A stretch of DNA of 64,000 bases from Simmondsia chinensis (Eukaryota; Streptophyta; Magnoliopsida; Caryophyllales; Simmondsiaceae): positions 23,341,107 to 23,405,106 of the forward strand of contig JAGTTD010000021.1 in NCBI GenBank assembly GCA_018398585.1, written 5' to 3'. A model generated the notes under the pieces. The model did no database searches. It was given only the letters and a program-made list of their open reading frames with translations, and was not told the origin of the DNA. Below are positions 1 to 12,543 of the stretch, in pieces. Within the stretch, counting starts at the first letter, position 1; the number at the start of each line of letters is the position of its first letter. Both the position numbers and the translations under genes were made by a program.

Positions 1-1124
1 CATTCTTGGTTGATGGCATGTCATCCATCAAAATAAATATAAAATATAAGCATATATTATTAAAAGAATTGTGGGTCTCCACCTAAAAATGCATGGAATG
101 AATTGAATGATGTATAAAAGATTCACAAATTTTGACTAATCTATCTCCATTTTTTGGGAAAAATACCCACAAAAAAAAAAAAAAAAAAAATTTCCTATGT
201 TGACCCAACTAATCACTTGGAAAAGAGACATTTCTCCAACAAATTTAGCGGTGTATATCAGCCAACTAATGCCCCATGTCTGAACTCCAACTCGATAAGT
301 GTTACCGAACTCAAGCTCTTAACAAGTTTCTAACCTTTGTTCGAATTCGATTCAACAAAGATACTATCATGTTTCATATATGGCTCGACTCGTTGGTTAG
401 TCTAACTAAACCCAATCGAACATGTTATCAAGTCAAGTTGAGCTCATTATCAAGCTCGGCTCACTATGAAGCCCAACTTACTATCAAACTGAGCTTTTTA
501 AGCTACTAGCTAGTATCTATTATCGAGCTCTATCTAGCAATAAACAAGCTCCTACTGAATCCTTAACAAACTTAACAACATTTAACGAGTTAAGCACACC
601 ATTGTTCAAACTCAGATCTTAAAACTTATCAAGCTTGCTAGAACTCGACTTGTTGAGCTTATAGAGACTCCAAATCAAACATAAACAAGCTTTTATCGAT
701 CTCAAATATGAGTAGTTTATCTAACATTCGATTGTTCCATACTCAGAAATTTGCACTGTACGGACAACAAACTACAAAAACAAAGTCAACTTCCATAAAG
801 TTTCTAGGTAATGGCCTAGAGTGAAAGGCAAATAATATACTTTAATCATCATATGGAAAATGCCTACCTCATCTGATTTAAGTACCAATCACATGGCAGT
901 AATAAACTGTTAGTTAGTACAGCAGTTAAACTACTTATCTTTCAGGTAAGAAGTCTTGGTTTCGTAGTTTATCCTCTTGCGTTGGTGAGGGAATATGGCA
1001 TCCTCCTTACCAATATAAGAAAATATATATATGGCTATAATTTATTAGACAGGTAAATATTGTATAACTATCTTCCAGAGATCCAAATGATTTGTACCGA
1101 TACTCAAATTGAACACAAAGCGAG
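1..1124. other. Gene-free stretch at the left edge
   Basis: 245-720 is rich in GAGCTC/CTCGA words like the TAGGGGTGTAA MITE interiors, but ends are lost. The rest is AT-rich without recognisable content. Confidence 0.5.
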
Positions 1125-1459
1125 GTATGTGGTTATATGCGGAGCCTAGTTTAAAGTAGAGGATTGGGTCAACCTAATTTAAGCCCATGACACACTAGTG
1201 TTTTAGTGTGAGAGGCTCTATATATACACTAGGGATGTGTATGTTATCATTAGGGTTGAGAAAAGAGTTGCGACGTTTGATGTAAACTTCAATTGATGGA
1301 GTGGAACTATTGTATTCCCTTGCGTGGATGTAGGCTCTGGCTAAACCACGTATATTCCGATGTTTTTAATTTAACTCTCCAATCCCCTTTGGTTTATGAT
1401 TGCTATTTCGATTTAGAGTTTCAATGTTTGTGGGTAGTTCTAACAAGTGGTATCAAAGC
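1125..1459 (+). repeat. LTR fragment with primer-binding site
   Basis: GCTCTATATATACACTAGGG (promoter-like), U5-like sequence with CTTGCGTGGATGTAGGC, ending GTTCTAACA followed at 1448-1459 by TGGTATCAAAGC, one base from the initiator tRNA-Met site. No coding interior follows, so only the 5' LTR and leader remain. Confidence 0.65.
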
Positions 1460-1973
1460 CCTAACATGAAGATATCTCATCAGATATAGGTTAAAAAAGG
1501 CATGCCCTTGATACATTTGTAAAGGAACACTCCATTCTAATCGAAGAAATCTATCCCTTCCAAACTCTACTCTTATAGAAGCCCTATGTGTTGCAGTGTT
1601 CCTATAACAAAATTAGGTAGATATGACATCACAATTTTAAGTAACTCCATGGTTTTGACAAGAACTTTCACCTAAATATCAGTTATCAAAGCCCTTACCC
1701 ATCAGATTCTCCTGCTTGGGATGACCAAATAGAACAATAACAGACTATTTCATATTCAAGGAAACATAAGGGTCTAACAAAATGCTAATTTAACCCTACA
1801 ATCAGATTTTCAGTCCAATCCTCCGTACCATGGATTTGGGCCATAATGATATAAAATTAGGCTCCATAGAAGCCGAACATCACGATCAACCGTGACTTGA
1901 ATCCGTAACCTCATCCTCAGCAACATCATACACCAGCATATTGACACGTTGGTATCGAAGTAACCTTACAGTC

Positions 1974-2240
1974 TGTCAAAGAACCAAATATTCCAAAGCT
2001 TAAATTGCTAGGTGAGGCCTATAAATGGTTTTACTCTTTAACATGTTCTCTCATGCAAATGTTCATTATTCCTGAGGTGCAGATAAAACACATGCCCATA
2101 TTAGTTCTAAGAACCAACTATTGGGATTTAAACTTGCAATCTCTTCGTTAACAAGACACTGATACCATATCAAATAACCAACTATTTGAAAAGCTCAAGC
2201 TAATAGGTAAAGGCTTATGAATGATTTCATACTCTAAAAC
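1974..2240 (-). mobile_element. TRIM retroelement (about 70-bp LTRs)
   Basis: Plus strand shows two copies of a 70-bp LTR (1974-2043 and 2168-2240; GTCAAAGAACCAAATATTCC / ATCAAATAACCAACTATTTG ... ACTCTTTAACA). In between is the short interior ending in GATACCA, the reversed initiator-tRNA primer site. No coding capacity. Same family as the element at 63273. Confidence 0.7.
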
Positions 2241-4002
2241 GACCTTATTTCCTTTCTGCAAGTACCAATTCCTATGCTTCTAGTTCCTTATTTCTTTTTA
2301 TCCCTGCTATAAAGAGTGAATTTCCTGGTACATTTCTAATTAATAACTCTTAAGTTTCACGCTGTAATGTCAAACATATGTTTGCATGTGCCCGAAATCA
2401 ATCTGCACATTGAATACTCTAACGCACCATGTGGAATTTCGGGTTTTTCACAGTGAAATGTGAAATATAGTGAGAAAGTGATTGATTTTCCAAAGGCGAC
2501 CTTTCATGCATTAACAGGATTAATGCATGAAATTGAATCCCTTGGTTTCCTGCTATCCAATCGTAATTGTACACACACAAGGATAGGTGTTGTTCCTTCT
2601 ATGTTTCCATCTTGCTTTGTCCATTAAATCAAACTTGTCACCTTTAACTATATCTTTCTTTCAAAAGGTCATGAAATGAATGACCTACTCAAGATAAAAT
2701 CAATGGCAGTTTCCATGGCACATTTACAATTCTGGAAGACAAATATATGTTAGCAAAACTCGAATTCAGGAAGCCTGCAAATGAATGACCTGAACTCATC
2801 AGAATCTTTAGTTGGCAATGAAACACCATTCCACCTCTGGATCAACGATCTATGAAAGTGCTAACTAATGTGTTTCAGAATGATTGAAGTCAAAATTTTT
2901 GCTACGGTTTTGCATATTTTACATGTGGAATTCATGCGGTCGCAAAGTTTTCACCTTGATAGCCACCTCAAGTATTACCTAGCCCTCCTTATATTATGAC
3001 TTTTGCATACTATTCTTGTTGGCAATCTTCTAATATAAATATGGAACTAATCAAGTTTCCTGCATATCCCTAGGCGAAGAATACTTCTTTATTTAGTATG
3101 CAGATAAATCACCCTAGAACTCATTACTGACACACGTGGAGATAATCAACAAATCATAAAATTTGTTCCTTTTGCTTTTCCATACAATCATGTTTTAACT
3201 CATGATCCTCTTCAAAAGGGGACAAGTACAGGACAAAATAAATTAGGACTCATCTATGTACACTAAACATGAAGACAGAGAACAAACAACTTAAATAAGT
3301 TGCAAGAAAGAATAAATTAATCACGTCCAAGACATGTGATCCAATAATATTTTAGTAGGTAGTTTTATTTTAGTGATAGTTTAGGTAATTTTTCTCTTTT
3401 TAGTGAGCGGTTTATAGTGGTCCTTCCCACAGTTTTAGTATCAATAATTGTGTTAGGTTGTATAGGCATCAATCAATAGTGAATGTTAACGCTCCCTAAT
3501 ATTCTCTTCTCCTCCTCCCTTACTCTGAATCTCTATCTCTTTCCCTAATTTCTACTATCAACCTAGCAAAGCTTCGAAAAGGATAACCTAACTGGTTTTA
3601 ACTGTATCGAAATATTGCACATTAAGACTGGAAAATCGGGGCTGCCATGACCAACGAAGTAGTAATTGCACACTTCTACAACTACTCATTCAAACTCTTG
3701 CAAAAAATATCACACATATTGTTTTTGCAATAACTCACTCGTATGTAAAAGATTTTGTTCAATTCTCACAACACGCAACTTTCAAGGAACCAATTGTCCC
3801 ATCCCGGGTCTGCACCTGTCACTTGAAGCTTCGAGAGAGCAAGCTCCTTGACAAGATATTGGAACTTTATTGACTAATAGTCACGAGGCTAAATCCCAAC
3901 ACCCTTCACTTTTAATATTAATAAAATTTAAGCATGATGTATAAGGTGAGTTTGTGCATTATCCACGCGTCACGCCTAATGGATATTCGCATGAAAAGGG
4001 CG

Positions 4003-4281
4003 TGTTAGAGAATAAAATCATTCGTGGGCTTCACCCATCAACTTAATTTTGGGACAGTTGGTTCCTTAAAATAGTATCAGAGCCTTATAAACCAAGGGTC
4101 ACAAGTTCAAAATCCCAGCGGCCCTCACTCTAAATATTATTCTACTTCAAGCACAAGATATGAGCGGGTCTGTGCATTATCCATACTTCAAGTCCAATTG
4201 ACAAGGGGCATGTTAGAGTATAACATGATTCCTTAGTCATCACCTACCCGCTTAAGCTTTTGTTGAGTTGGTTCTTTGACA
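4003..4281 (+). mobile_element. TRIM retroelement with two LTRs; extra interior upstream
   Basis: LTRs 4003-4071 and 4211-4281 (TGTTAGAG...CTTGACA type), primer site TAGTATCAGAGC at 4072-4083, interior with CAAGTTCAAAATCCCAG and ATTATCCATACTTCAAGTCC. A second interior-like stretch precedes it (about 3856-4002: ATTATCCACGCGTCACGCC), suggesting a tandem LTR-interior array. Confidence 0.75.
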
Positions 4282-4464
4282 ATGAAATCCACATGAAAGC
4301 TGAAATTTCAAATGACCCATAGACAGGCAAAAGCTCATTTCCGACAAGGATCATAACACTATAAAAAAGCCAATATGCGATTATGAGTCTGTGCATGTTG
4401 GATGTGGGTTGCAAGTACAACTGAACTACCCAACAATCCATAAAATTAGGGTTTCAACCATATG

Positions 4465-4467
<3 letters not shown>

Positions 4468-4496
<29 letters not shown>
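4468..4496 (+). repeat. (GA)n microsatellite
   Basis: About 14 GA units. Confidence 0.95.
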
Positions 4497-4497
<1 letters not shown>

Positions 4498-4650
4498 CGG
4501 CGTTACCTCCATCAAATTAAGTTTCTTGCAGGAAATGATTTCCGATGAAATCTTGAATCTTGATGAATCGAAGCTCGAGTACTCGCATAGAAGCTCGCAG
4601 GGTCGTGGATCGTTCAATTTTTTTTTATTTACAGCGGTGAGGAGATGCTT

Positions 4651-6110
4651 CCTTTTTTTTTTTTGGAACAAAGAAAGCCTGAAGGCGTATCACAGCTAAA
4701 TATCATTAACAAGAATGGATAAAAGCATCGGGTCAAGAAAATCGACCTAGCGATGGGAGCAAACTCCCAAACGATGTACCATAGCCACTTCATGGGTTGC
4801 CCTATTAGCCTCTCTTGAGCACCAAAAAAATGAAAAATATAAGAAAGAGGAACATAAAATACAAATGTCCTCAACAATAGCAAAAATTTCCCAAAATAGA
4901 CAAGAGCCCTCCTCTAAGATACTAATAATCTCACGACAATTCGACTCAAAGACCACCTGTTGAAATCCCAAACGGATAGCAAAGTGGCAAGCTGCTCTCA
5001 GTGCAAGACATTCAGCAACAATAGGAGAGGAAGCAAAAGATGAACCACACCAGCCCACAATAAGCTTGCCCGTAGAGTCACGAACCACGGTAGTACCCAT
5101 CAGACCAGCCAGCGTCCACATTGATTTGGTACTATCCAGCTCTGGGGCGAGACCATCAAACAGAATGCAGGACAACAGGTGGAGGATTTGGACCAAGGGT
5201 ATTTGGGTTGTCGAAGACCGGAACCTCAACAAGCTTGCGGTTGGCCACCCACATCGGTCGTCATCCACACCTTCAAACAAAAACCTACACCGGGACTTCC
5301 AAATCCACCGACAAATAAAAATAACTTTCACAAATAAGGGATCATAAACATCAAACGAGGAAATAAATTCCTCCCACCAAAAAGGGAAACCACGAAACCC
5401 CTCCGCAGTTGGTCTAAATCCCACACCAGAGGTGAGCCAAACCGACCTAGGAAAAGGACAAAGAAAGACGATATGGTCAGATGATTTAGCAGCACCTTTA
5501 CAACGGGGACATAGAGATGAGACTGATTGGATCCTTTTAGCTAAGTTAGCCAAAGACGGGACAACATCCAAAAGAAGTCTCCAAAGGAAATGTCAAAGAC
5601 GAGGGGGCACAGGTGCATTCCGGACTCTACTTAAACCCTTTTTCTTCCGGGAACCCCGAAGTTGAAGCATTTAACCTCCCGTCCTCCTCCCTTCTTGAGT
5701 GACACCATATAGCATAACCTTGCTTGACATGGTAGATACCCCTACGATCAGAGCTCCAAATCAAACAATCATTCACACAAGGGTTAGAAATAGGGATACC
5801 CCAAATAACAGACACAGTCTCACGAGGGAATAAACTTATGAGCAGATCAACATCCAAGATTGGGAAGAGGGAAGAATCAAGTCCGCTGCTCGCATATTTC
5901 TCACTGGGGAAAGACACGAGGGCGCAACACCCGAAACACCACCAAGAACCCATTGGTCATCCCAAACCCGAACCAAATGTCCATTGTTGATATACCAAGA
6001 TAAACCCTTTTTAAGGAAGTTTCGGCCATCAACGATGCATCTCCAAAACCAAGAGGGCTTGTACCCAATTCGAGCATTCATAAAATCCCCATCCGAAAAA
6101 TAAAGACCAC
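4651..6110 (-). mobile_element. 5'-truncated LINE (non-LTR retrotransposon) fragment
   Basis: Minus-strand reading shows, in order, WYINNGHLVRVWDDQWV (about 5940-6000), a zinc-finger reverse-transcriptase tail region with CPRCKGAAKSSDHIVFLCP (about 5460-5515) and an RNase H-like domain (TLAGLMGTTVVRDSTGKL, VFESNCREII). It ends in a short A-run (poly-T on the plus strand at about 4651-4664). Frames are broken near 5630 and 5840. The endonuclease and polymerase core are absent, as expected from 5' truncation. Inactive. Confidence 0.85.
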
Positions 6111-6127
6111 GCAGGAGATGTTAAATA

Positions 6128-6985
6128 TTAGAATATAAAATCATTTAGCGGCCTTCACTTGTTAATCTAAGTTTTAGAAAAAGTTAGATATTTAATGTAG
6201 TATTATATCTTTGATGATCAAGAGGTTAGAGTAGGGGTGTAAACGATTCGAGCCGTTTGTAAGTAGCTCGAATAAAACTCAACTGGAACTCAAATTAACT
6301 GAGTTCGGGTTCGAGTATCAAAAGATACTTGATTAATAAACGAGTACGAGTCGAGCAGTGAACTACTCGGCTCGATAATTGATTAAGTACTCGACTCAAT
6401 ACTCAATTAAGTACTCGACTTGATACTCGACTTGTATGAAGTAGGTCTTATGTATTATTTTCTTTTGAAATAGAGACATTAATAGTAGAGTGAAAGAAGG
6501 AAAATTGAATTCCTCGTAAAAGAGAACATGCTAGATTTGTGCCGGGGTGAAAACACTTATATTTGATTTGCTTGTATTTTTTAAAACTTAGGTTTTGATG
6601 CATATTTGGTATTAATATATCGGTGATTTATGGTTGTATATGTTAAAATATAGTGTGGGTAATAATTGAGTATCCAAATTAAGTGTAACTAATGTTTGAG
6701 TGTATAAAATAATATTATAATGGAACTAATTTGTTAAATGTTCATATGCATAATAAATGAGTACTCGAGTCGAGTCGAGTACTCAAATAGTTAATCAAGT
6801 TCGAGTTTGAGCAAAATTAACTACTCGAATCAAGTTCGAGTTCGAGTACTTGAGTAGTTAATTGAGTTTGAGTCGAGTACTGAGATACTGGGCTCGGCTC
6901 GACTATATTACACCCCTAGGTTAGAGTATCATTCATCGGCCTTCACTCATCATATTAAGTTTTTGAGAAAGTTGGTCCCTTAACA
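6128..6985 (+). mobile_element. Degraded TRIM split by a hAT-type MITE
   Basis: TTAGAATATAAAATCATTTA..GGCCTTCAC (from 6128) and TTAGAGTATCATTCATCGGC..GTTGGTCCCTTAACA (to 6985) are LTR copies of the same TRIM family. A MITE (6232-6918) sits between them, using GGTTAGAG at the second LTR start as its target. Confidence 0.65.
6232..6918. mobile_element. hAT-type MITE, 687 bp, 8-bp TSD
   Basis: Inverted ends TAGGGGTGTAA / TTACACCCCTA and the perfect 8-bp duplication GGTTAGAG (6224-6231, 6919-6926), the hAT length. The interior is built from many diverged GAGTACTCGA / CTCGAGT-like units and has no open frame. Confidence 0.85.
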
Positions 6986-7472
6986 GGAGAAAAAACACTC
7001 AGCGAGCCTTTTGGGGAGAGTTCTACCTAATGCATCCATGATAATAATAGAGGCCAGATCTAAGCTAAGTATTATAGCATCTGTTATTATACTAGGGGCT
7101 AGAGCCGAGTCTGGCATCATAGATCACTGGATGGGTGAAGCGATACGATGACTGAATCTTGCTACCTATTAAACAGCTAAGTTTGTTTCTCTAAAATAAT
7201 AACTAAATATAATATTTTTACTTATGCTTTTAATCATCGAGGTCTATTGGATGATCTTATGATTTGTCATATAGTCTGAAACTTCCAATTAAGAGCATTA
7301 ATCACAATTTTTAGGTCGTTTAATTAGCTGAATGGAAATGATATTTAGAATTTTCGGTAACTACTTGCTAAAACAATAAAGGTTATACTATGCAATAACC
7401 AAGAATACGTGTATACTAATGTATTTATTGTACATAAGACAAAGCCACGAGGGCCAAAACATAACACTAGAC

Positions 7473-7760
7473 TAGGGGTGTATTTGAGCCGAGTCGAGCT
7501 CGAGCCTACCAGGCTTGAGCTCGGCTTGTTTACATTAAGCTTGGCTCTCTCAAATTAAACTTGCAATATTTCGGCTCATTTAAGCTCAATTCAGGCTCGT
7601 TTAAGTTCGGGCTCGGCTCATTTAGACTCAAATTTGGCGTCATTGGTCATATTTCAACCAAAAATATTATATTAAGAAAAGTTCGTTTAGACTTGCGAGC
7701 TTACGAGCTCGACTCAATAAGCTAAGCGAGCAGGCTCGGCTCGGCTCATTTACACCCTTA
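7473..7760. mobile_element. hAT-type MITE, 288 bp, 8-bp TSD
   Basis: Ends TAGGGGTGTA / ACACCCTTA with perfect duplication CACTAGAC (7465-7472, 7761-7768). The interior is full of GAGCTCGAGCC and GGCTCGGCTC units that can pair across the element. Confidence 0.85.
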
Positions 7761-7817
7761 CACTAGACTCCCCTATTTCAACAACTCTAGCAAATAAGTG
7801 ATCGTGAGCTGTGATAG

Positions 7818-7923
7818 TTTTTTTTTTGTCATACTAAGAAGGGGGAGGGGGGATGAGAATCGAACTCGGGATTCCGGTGTGGCACACCTACTCCCCAACC
7901 AAGGGAGCTCCTGGGAGATTCTC
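7818..7923 (-). mobile_element. tRNA-derived SINE, 106 bp
   Basis: Flanked by the perfect duplication GAGCTGTGATAG (7806-7817, 7924-7935). On the minus strand a tRNA-like head with a B-box-like GAGTTCGATTCTC is followed by TATGACAAAAAAAAAA. Confidence 0.8.
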
Positions 7924-8126
7924 GAGCTGTGATAGGTTAGTCTATGCATTTTAGCTATATGATAGGCTATCTCATTACATAAGCTTGGAGTTCAATTAGA
8001 AAATCCAATTGAAATAGCCCCACATATCCCAAAATCAAACATAATAGTTTGGAACTCCCAAAGCAATCGATGAGCAATGAGTAGTGTTTTGGACTGCTAC
8101 AACTTAGAATAGAGATAAGATCTCCA

Positions 8127-8345
8127 CCTAAGAGAGTACCAACACGTAAGTATCGAATTCTATTAGAAATTTAAAGTTAAACGTGTTTGGGCAAGAGTAG
8201 TACCAAAATGGGTGGCCTCTAGGAAAGTCCTCGTGTTGCATCCCTCAGGTTGGAGGTTCTCGGAAATAGTCTCTCGGAAGAAGGCTGCGTACGTCCACCC
8301 CCCGACCCTGCTTAGGCGGGAGCTCTTGGGGCATTGAAAATGTTG
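8127..8345 (+). mobile_element. 5S rRNA-headed SINE, copy A
   Basis: First about 125 bases match plant 5S rRNA in diverged form (AAAGTTAAACGTG, TTTGGGCAAGAGTAGTACC, AAAGTCCTCGTGTTGCA). Then the shared body CGGAAATAGTCTCTC, GAAGGCTGCGTACGTCCACC, GCTTAGGCGGGAGC and the end GGGGCATTGAAAATGTT. No clear target duplication seen. Confidence 0.8.
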
Positions 8346-8869
8346 GTTGTCTTGATTGAGTTTCTTAACTTGATATAAGTATTGTAACGAATCATCATTC
8401 TATTTGACAAAAACAAGTATTATAAACAATTATATTTTAACAGTCATGGAGATCAATATAATTAAAACATATATTTTTTTAAAAGAAATTATTTATTTTT
8501 TGATGAGAAAAAAAAAATTTATTTAGTACTTGCTTAAGTTGTCAAAACATTATTTTGTAATAAATTTAGAATGTATTATAAATTTACTATGATAATAATA
8601 TTAGATTAATAATATAACTTATAATAAATTATAACTATAAGATGTTATAAAATTAATCTGATATTAATAATCTTGCTTTGATAATAATATTATCGAGTAA
8701 TAATTATTCAATTTCTCGGTTTGCCCTTGGGATAGGCTTAATATTACAAGCCCAACCAAATGGGGGAACCCCCAATTTTTCATCCATCGCCATTCGCCAC
8801 ACTCCTTTCTCTCTCTCTGTGTGTCTCTCTGATTTGCAGCCCACAAAGCAATCGAACGGTGGATAAGAG

Positions 8870-11800
8870 ATGGGGACTTTGGGGCGAGCAATATACACCG
8901 TCGGATTCTGGATTCGCGAAACTGGCCAAGCCATTGATCGTCTAGGTTGCCGCCTTCAGGGAAACTACTACTTCCAAGAGCAGCGTACGTCTCTCCTCTC
9001 TCTCTTCCTTCTTGCTTATAAGCTTTAGATCGCTGTATCATTTGACCGTTTAATTGATTCATTTTGTTGAAAAGATTAGGTTTGTTTTGTTAAAATGGGG
9101 ATGAGTTGAAATTGTGGTGTAATTTGAACTGTGGATGTGAAATGGGGTTTTGTATTTGATTGAAATAAGGAATTTACAAGTTGGGTCGGTGATGTTTATC
9201 GCAGAGAAGTGACTTAGAGATTTGATTGATTGTTTGTGTGTGTGTTTGGGTGTTGGGAGGGGTTGAACCGAAATGGCCTTGTGGATGGAGTAAATGGGAT
9301 TCGGTTATATTGATCGGTTAGGGCGTTTTTTCGGTTGTATTGAGGTTTTGGGCTTGGTGTAGCGGTTAGGCTACCAAGCCTGAAGTACGAGGTCTTGAGT
9401 TCGTAATTCATCTTCCACTACCCTAATGTCGGTGGCCTGATTTAGGTCAATGTTGTGTATGCTTACCATTTGGAAAAAGAGGTGGAGGTGGCGGTGGCGT
9501 TTAGGATTCAAGCACGGTATCTTTTGTCCTAGGACCTCGACGGTGTTAGTGTTCTACTACTAGACTATTGTGGTGATTGTTGAAGGTTTTATAGATTTTT
9601 AAAGTAGGTTTTTTGGGGCTTCTGTTGCGTAGAGTTGCACTGTGAATGCTGAGGGGATTGCTAGGGCGCAGTTTCCATGTTGGGTTTGGAGCTGCTATCA
9701 TTCTATTTCTGAGCTAAGTTTCGAGTTCTCAGTCACAATACCCACCACTAGGGTTGGTGATGTGGGTTGGATTTGGTTTGTCAGTTAGTGTAACTGCAAA
9801 GTCTTTTAGTGGTCTTATTGTTCTACTAGACTACTGTTGCTTTATTCGTACTTTGGGACTTCTTTCCGTTCACTATACTGGGTATTTAGATGATTTAGTA
9901 TTTATCTTTCTGTTGCATAGAAGACTTTTAATTGTTCAGGGCTTTGATTGAGTGTCCAATTGCAATGCTTATCTCTGCTGTTACTTCAGCTACTGTCTTG
10001 CCTTTTACATTGTTTGGTTGAGATTGTTATTTGTTTTTAGGTAACTGCCTTGGTAGCGTTTAAGAAATATCTTGGCTGGGTTTAAGGGTGTTTCCTTGGA
10101 TCTATTTTCTTAAATTTTATGCCAGTTCTTTGTTTGCTCTTCCTCACAAAGGTACATGGAAATTAAAAGTACCCAATTTATCTGCAGCCTCGTCTAACTT
10201 TTCTTTTTATTGTTTTCTTTGTTTTAGTTTCGAGGCATCGGACTCTCATGAACTTATTTGATAAAACACCTTTGGTTGATATGGACGCATTTATAGCTCC
10301 AAGTGCGTCAGTTATCGGTGATGTTCAAGTGGGCCCACAGTCATCTATTTGGTATGGATGCGTCTTGAGAGGTATGATGTTTCAGTCATAGCTGGCACTG
10401 TTGTCCTTAGATGTTTTGGTTAATATTTCATCTGGATATATTACTATGTGAAATTTCAAGAAAATTATTCCCTCGTTACCCGAACTCAAGTTAAATGATT
10501 TTTCCATAAACTAAAGCCAAGTATTTGCTTGTTATGCTAATCAACTCAACCTTCTATGTTGTAATAGTCATCTTTTAAGTGGCTAAGGAGCATTTACACT
10601 CCATGTCAAAAGGGCCATGTAGGCAGTTTCAAAATGCGGGAAGACCCGTATCTGATGCATTTTTTTTTTCTATGTATTGGGACGGGTTGGAAAAAATAAG
10701 GCATTTCTTTTGGGTGAAATTGATCTTACTTCACGCGCATCGATCATGCCAAAGCATTTTCTACTAAAAAGAGTACCATGTGACTGATCGCATCTTTTGT
10801 GCGATCATTTGCATTTAAATATTTTTTAATAAGACGCCTTGGGTGCAACAGGACTGGAGGCGTCGCTAATCTGGAACCCCATGCCCCAATTTGACATATG
10901 GGGTGGGGATGCTCTAATAATTCCGTGATGGAAGTGAAAGATGAGGGTGAAAGAATCTATGTTGTTGTAAGTATAGGATGAATCTATGTTGTTCTTTACT
11001 TCTGTTAAGGATTTTATGGAAAGATTGATATGGAATGCCAAAGTTTTACCATTGTTCAACCGAGTTCTCCTTTCTATAGTTTTCTCTTCAATGTATTGAG
11101 CACTTCAATGCAGACTATGACACGAGATCTATTAATGTGCAGGTGATGTGAATGCCATCAGTGTTGGATCGGGAACTAATATCCAAGACAACTCCCTAGT
11201 GCATGTCGCTAAATCCAATATCAGTGGCAAGGTTTTGCCAACTATCATTGGTGACAATGTGACTGTAGGTGGGTAACTTACGCGCACCTTAGATGCTTAT
11301 GTGTGTAGTTACTTCAACTTTCTATTGAGTTCTAAACCATACAATAAGGGTACTTAGATATTGGTATGACACTTGGACATTTCAAATTAGACGAAAAACA
11401 CAGGAAATATTTAGAAAATGGCAGATTGTGTCCAACCCTCATACCCGAGTGTAGGAAACATATAACTTACGTGTTTTTTGATTGAAATGCTTGATTTATG
11501 ACTTATGAATTAAGTGGTGTAGGTCACAGTGCGGTTCTACATGGATGCACGGTCGAGGATGAAGCCTTTGTGGGTATGGGAGCGGTATTGCTTGATGGAA
11601 CGGTGGTTGAAAAACATGCCATGGTTGCAGCTGGGGCTCTTGTTAGACAAAACATGAGAATTCCCTCTGGAGAGGTGCGCCTCTAAGTACTCATTTTTTG
11701 TGGATACGTGTCAGAAGTCCTTAGTTTATGTCACTTTTCCGATATTTCAGTCAGTCTTTATGTGATTGGTTGTTACATCAACACTCATTTTAGCCCCATT

Positions 11801-12543
11801 GACGTTGGCCCATTACTGAGGTTTGAAATTCAAATCCTGCAATTTAGTGTAAACAATTCTATGGGGTTATCTATTAGGTCTTTTGGACCCAACTTACCTT
11901 GTTGGCGCTCTTGACCCAGTGAATATCGCTTATTCTGTCAACTAACTAATTTAATTTAACCTTTTTAAAGTAGGAAAGATCTTGGTTTTTGTGCTTGGTG
12001 GGTCTTTGAGATACTGGGGAAACCTTTAAGTGGAAGGTGTTTCCAGTCTAGGGATTAGTCGAGGTTGCCCCATAAACATAGTTTATCTAAAAGATGTAAA
12101 TCCCATTTTATTCTTTTTTTGAAAAATGTTGCCCCTTTCATAGTAATAGTATTGTTCATTTTCCTATACATAATGCTCTCCGAGGATATAAAAGCCAATT
12201 ATATAGAAAAAAGGCTCTATTCCCCATTTCTGAAACCTTTAATCTGCAGGTATGGGGAGGAAATCCAGCAAAGTTCCTGAGAAAGCTCACAGATGAAGAA
12301 ATGGAGTTCATAGCACAGTCAGCTACCAACTATACGAACCTTGCACGTGTGCATGCAGCAGAGAGCGCGAAATCCTTTGATGAGATCGAGTTTGAGAAGA
12401 TGCTAAGGAAGAAGTATGCTAAGAAAGACGAAGATTATGATTCAATGATCGGTATCGTTCGTGAAATTCCACCAGAACTGGTTCTGCCTGACAATGTTCT
12501 ACCAGACAAAGCACAAAAGGGTGTTCAGAAATCAGACTCATAG
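8870..12543 (+). CDS. GAMMACA1: Gamma carbonic anhydrase (mitochondrial complex I subunit), 5 exons, 276 aa
   Basis: Exons 8870-8984, 10228-10371, 11143-11268, 11523-11674 and 12250-12543 join in frame with GT..AG introns. The 276-residue product is almost the same length as Arabidopsis gamma-CA1. It is a left-handed beta-helix (hexapeptide-repeat) protein. Known role of the family: a trimer on the matrix side of plant mitochondrial complex I, needed for complex I assembly and perhaps CO2/bicarbonate handling. The three zinc-ligand histidines are seen at residues 107 (NSLVHVAK), 130 and 135 (GHSAVLHGC), and the RGD at 86-88 is intact, so it belongs to the group with a complete metal site, unlike the gamma-CA-like subunits. 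The N-terminus starts MGTLGRAIYTVGFW, the usual start for CA1/CA2. Choice of CA1 over its paralogues CA2/CA3 is inferred. Intron 1 holds a tRNA-like stretch near 9350-9420. OTC lies tail to tail 1.6 kb away. Confidence 0.95.

Noticed and set aside
276..509. 77-aa frame at the left edge
   Set aside because: Falls in a GAGCTC-rich diverged repeat region with no recognisable domain.
4426..4699. Two opposed frames over the GA repeat
   Set aside because: Frames arise from the (GA)n microsatellite; no homology recognised.
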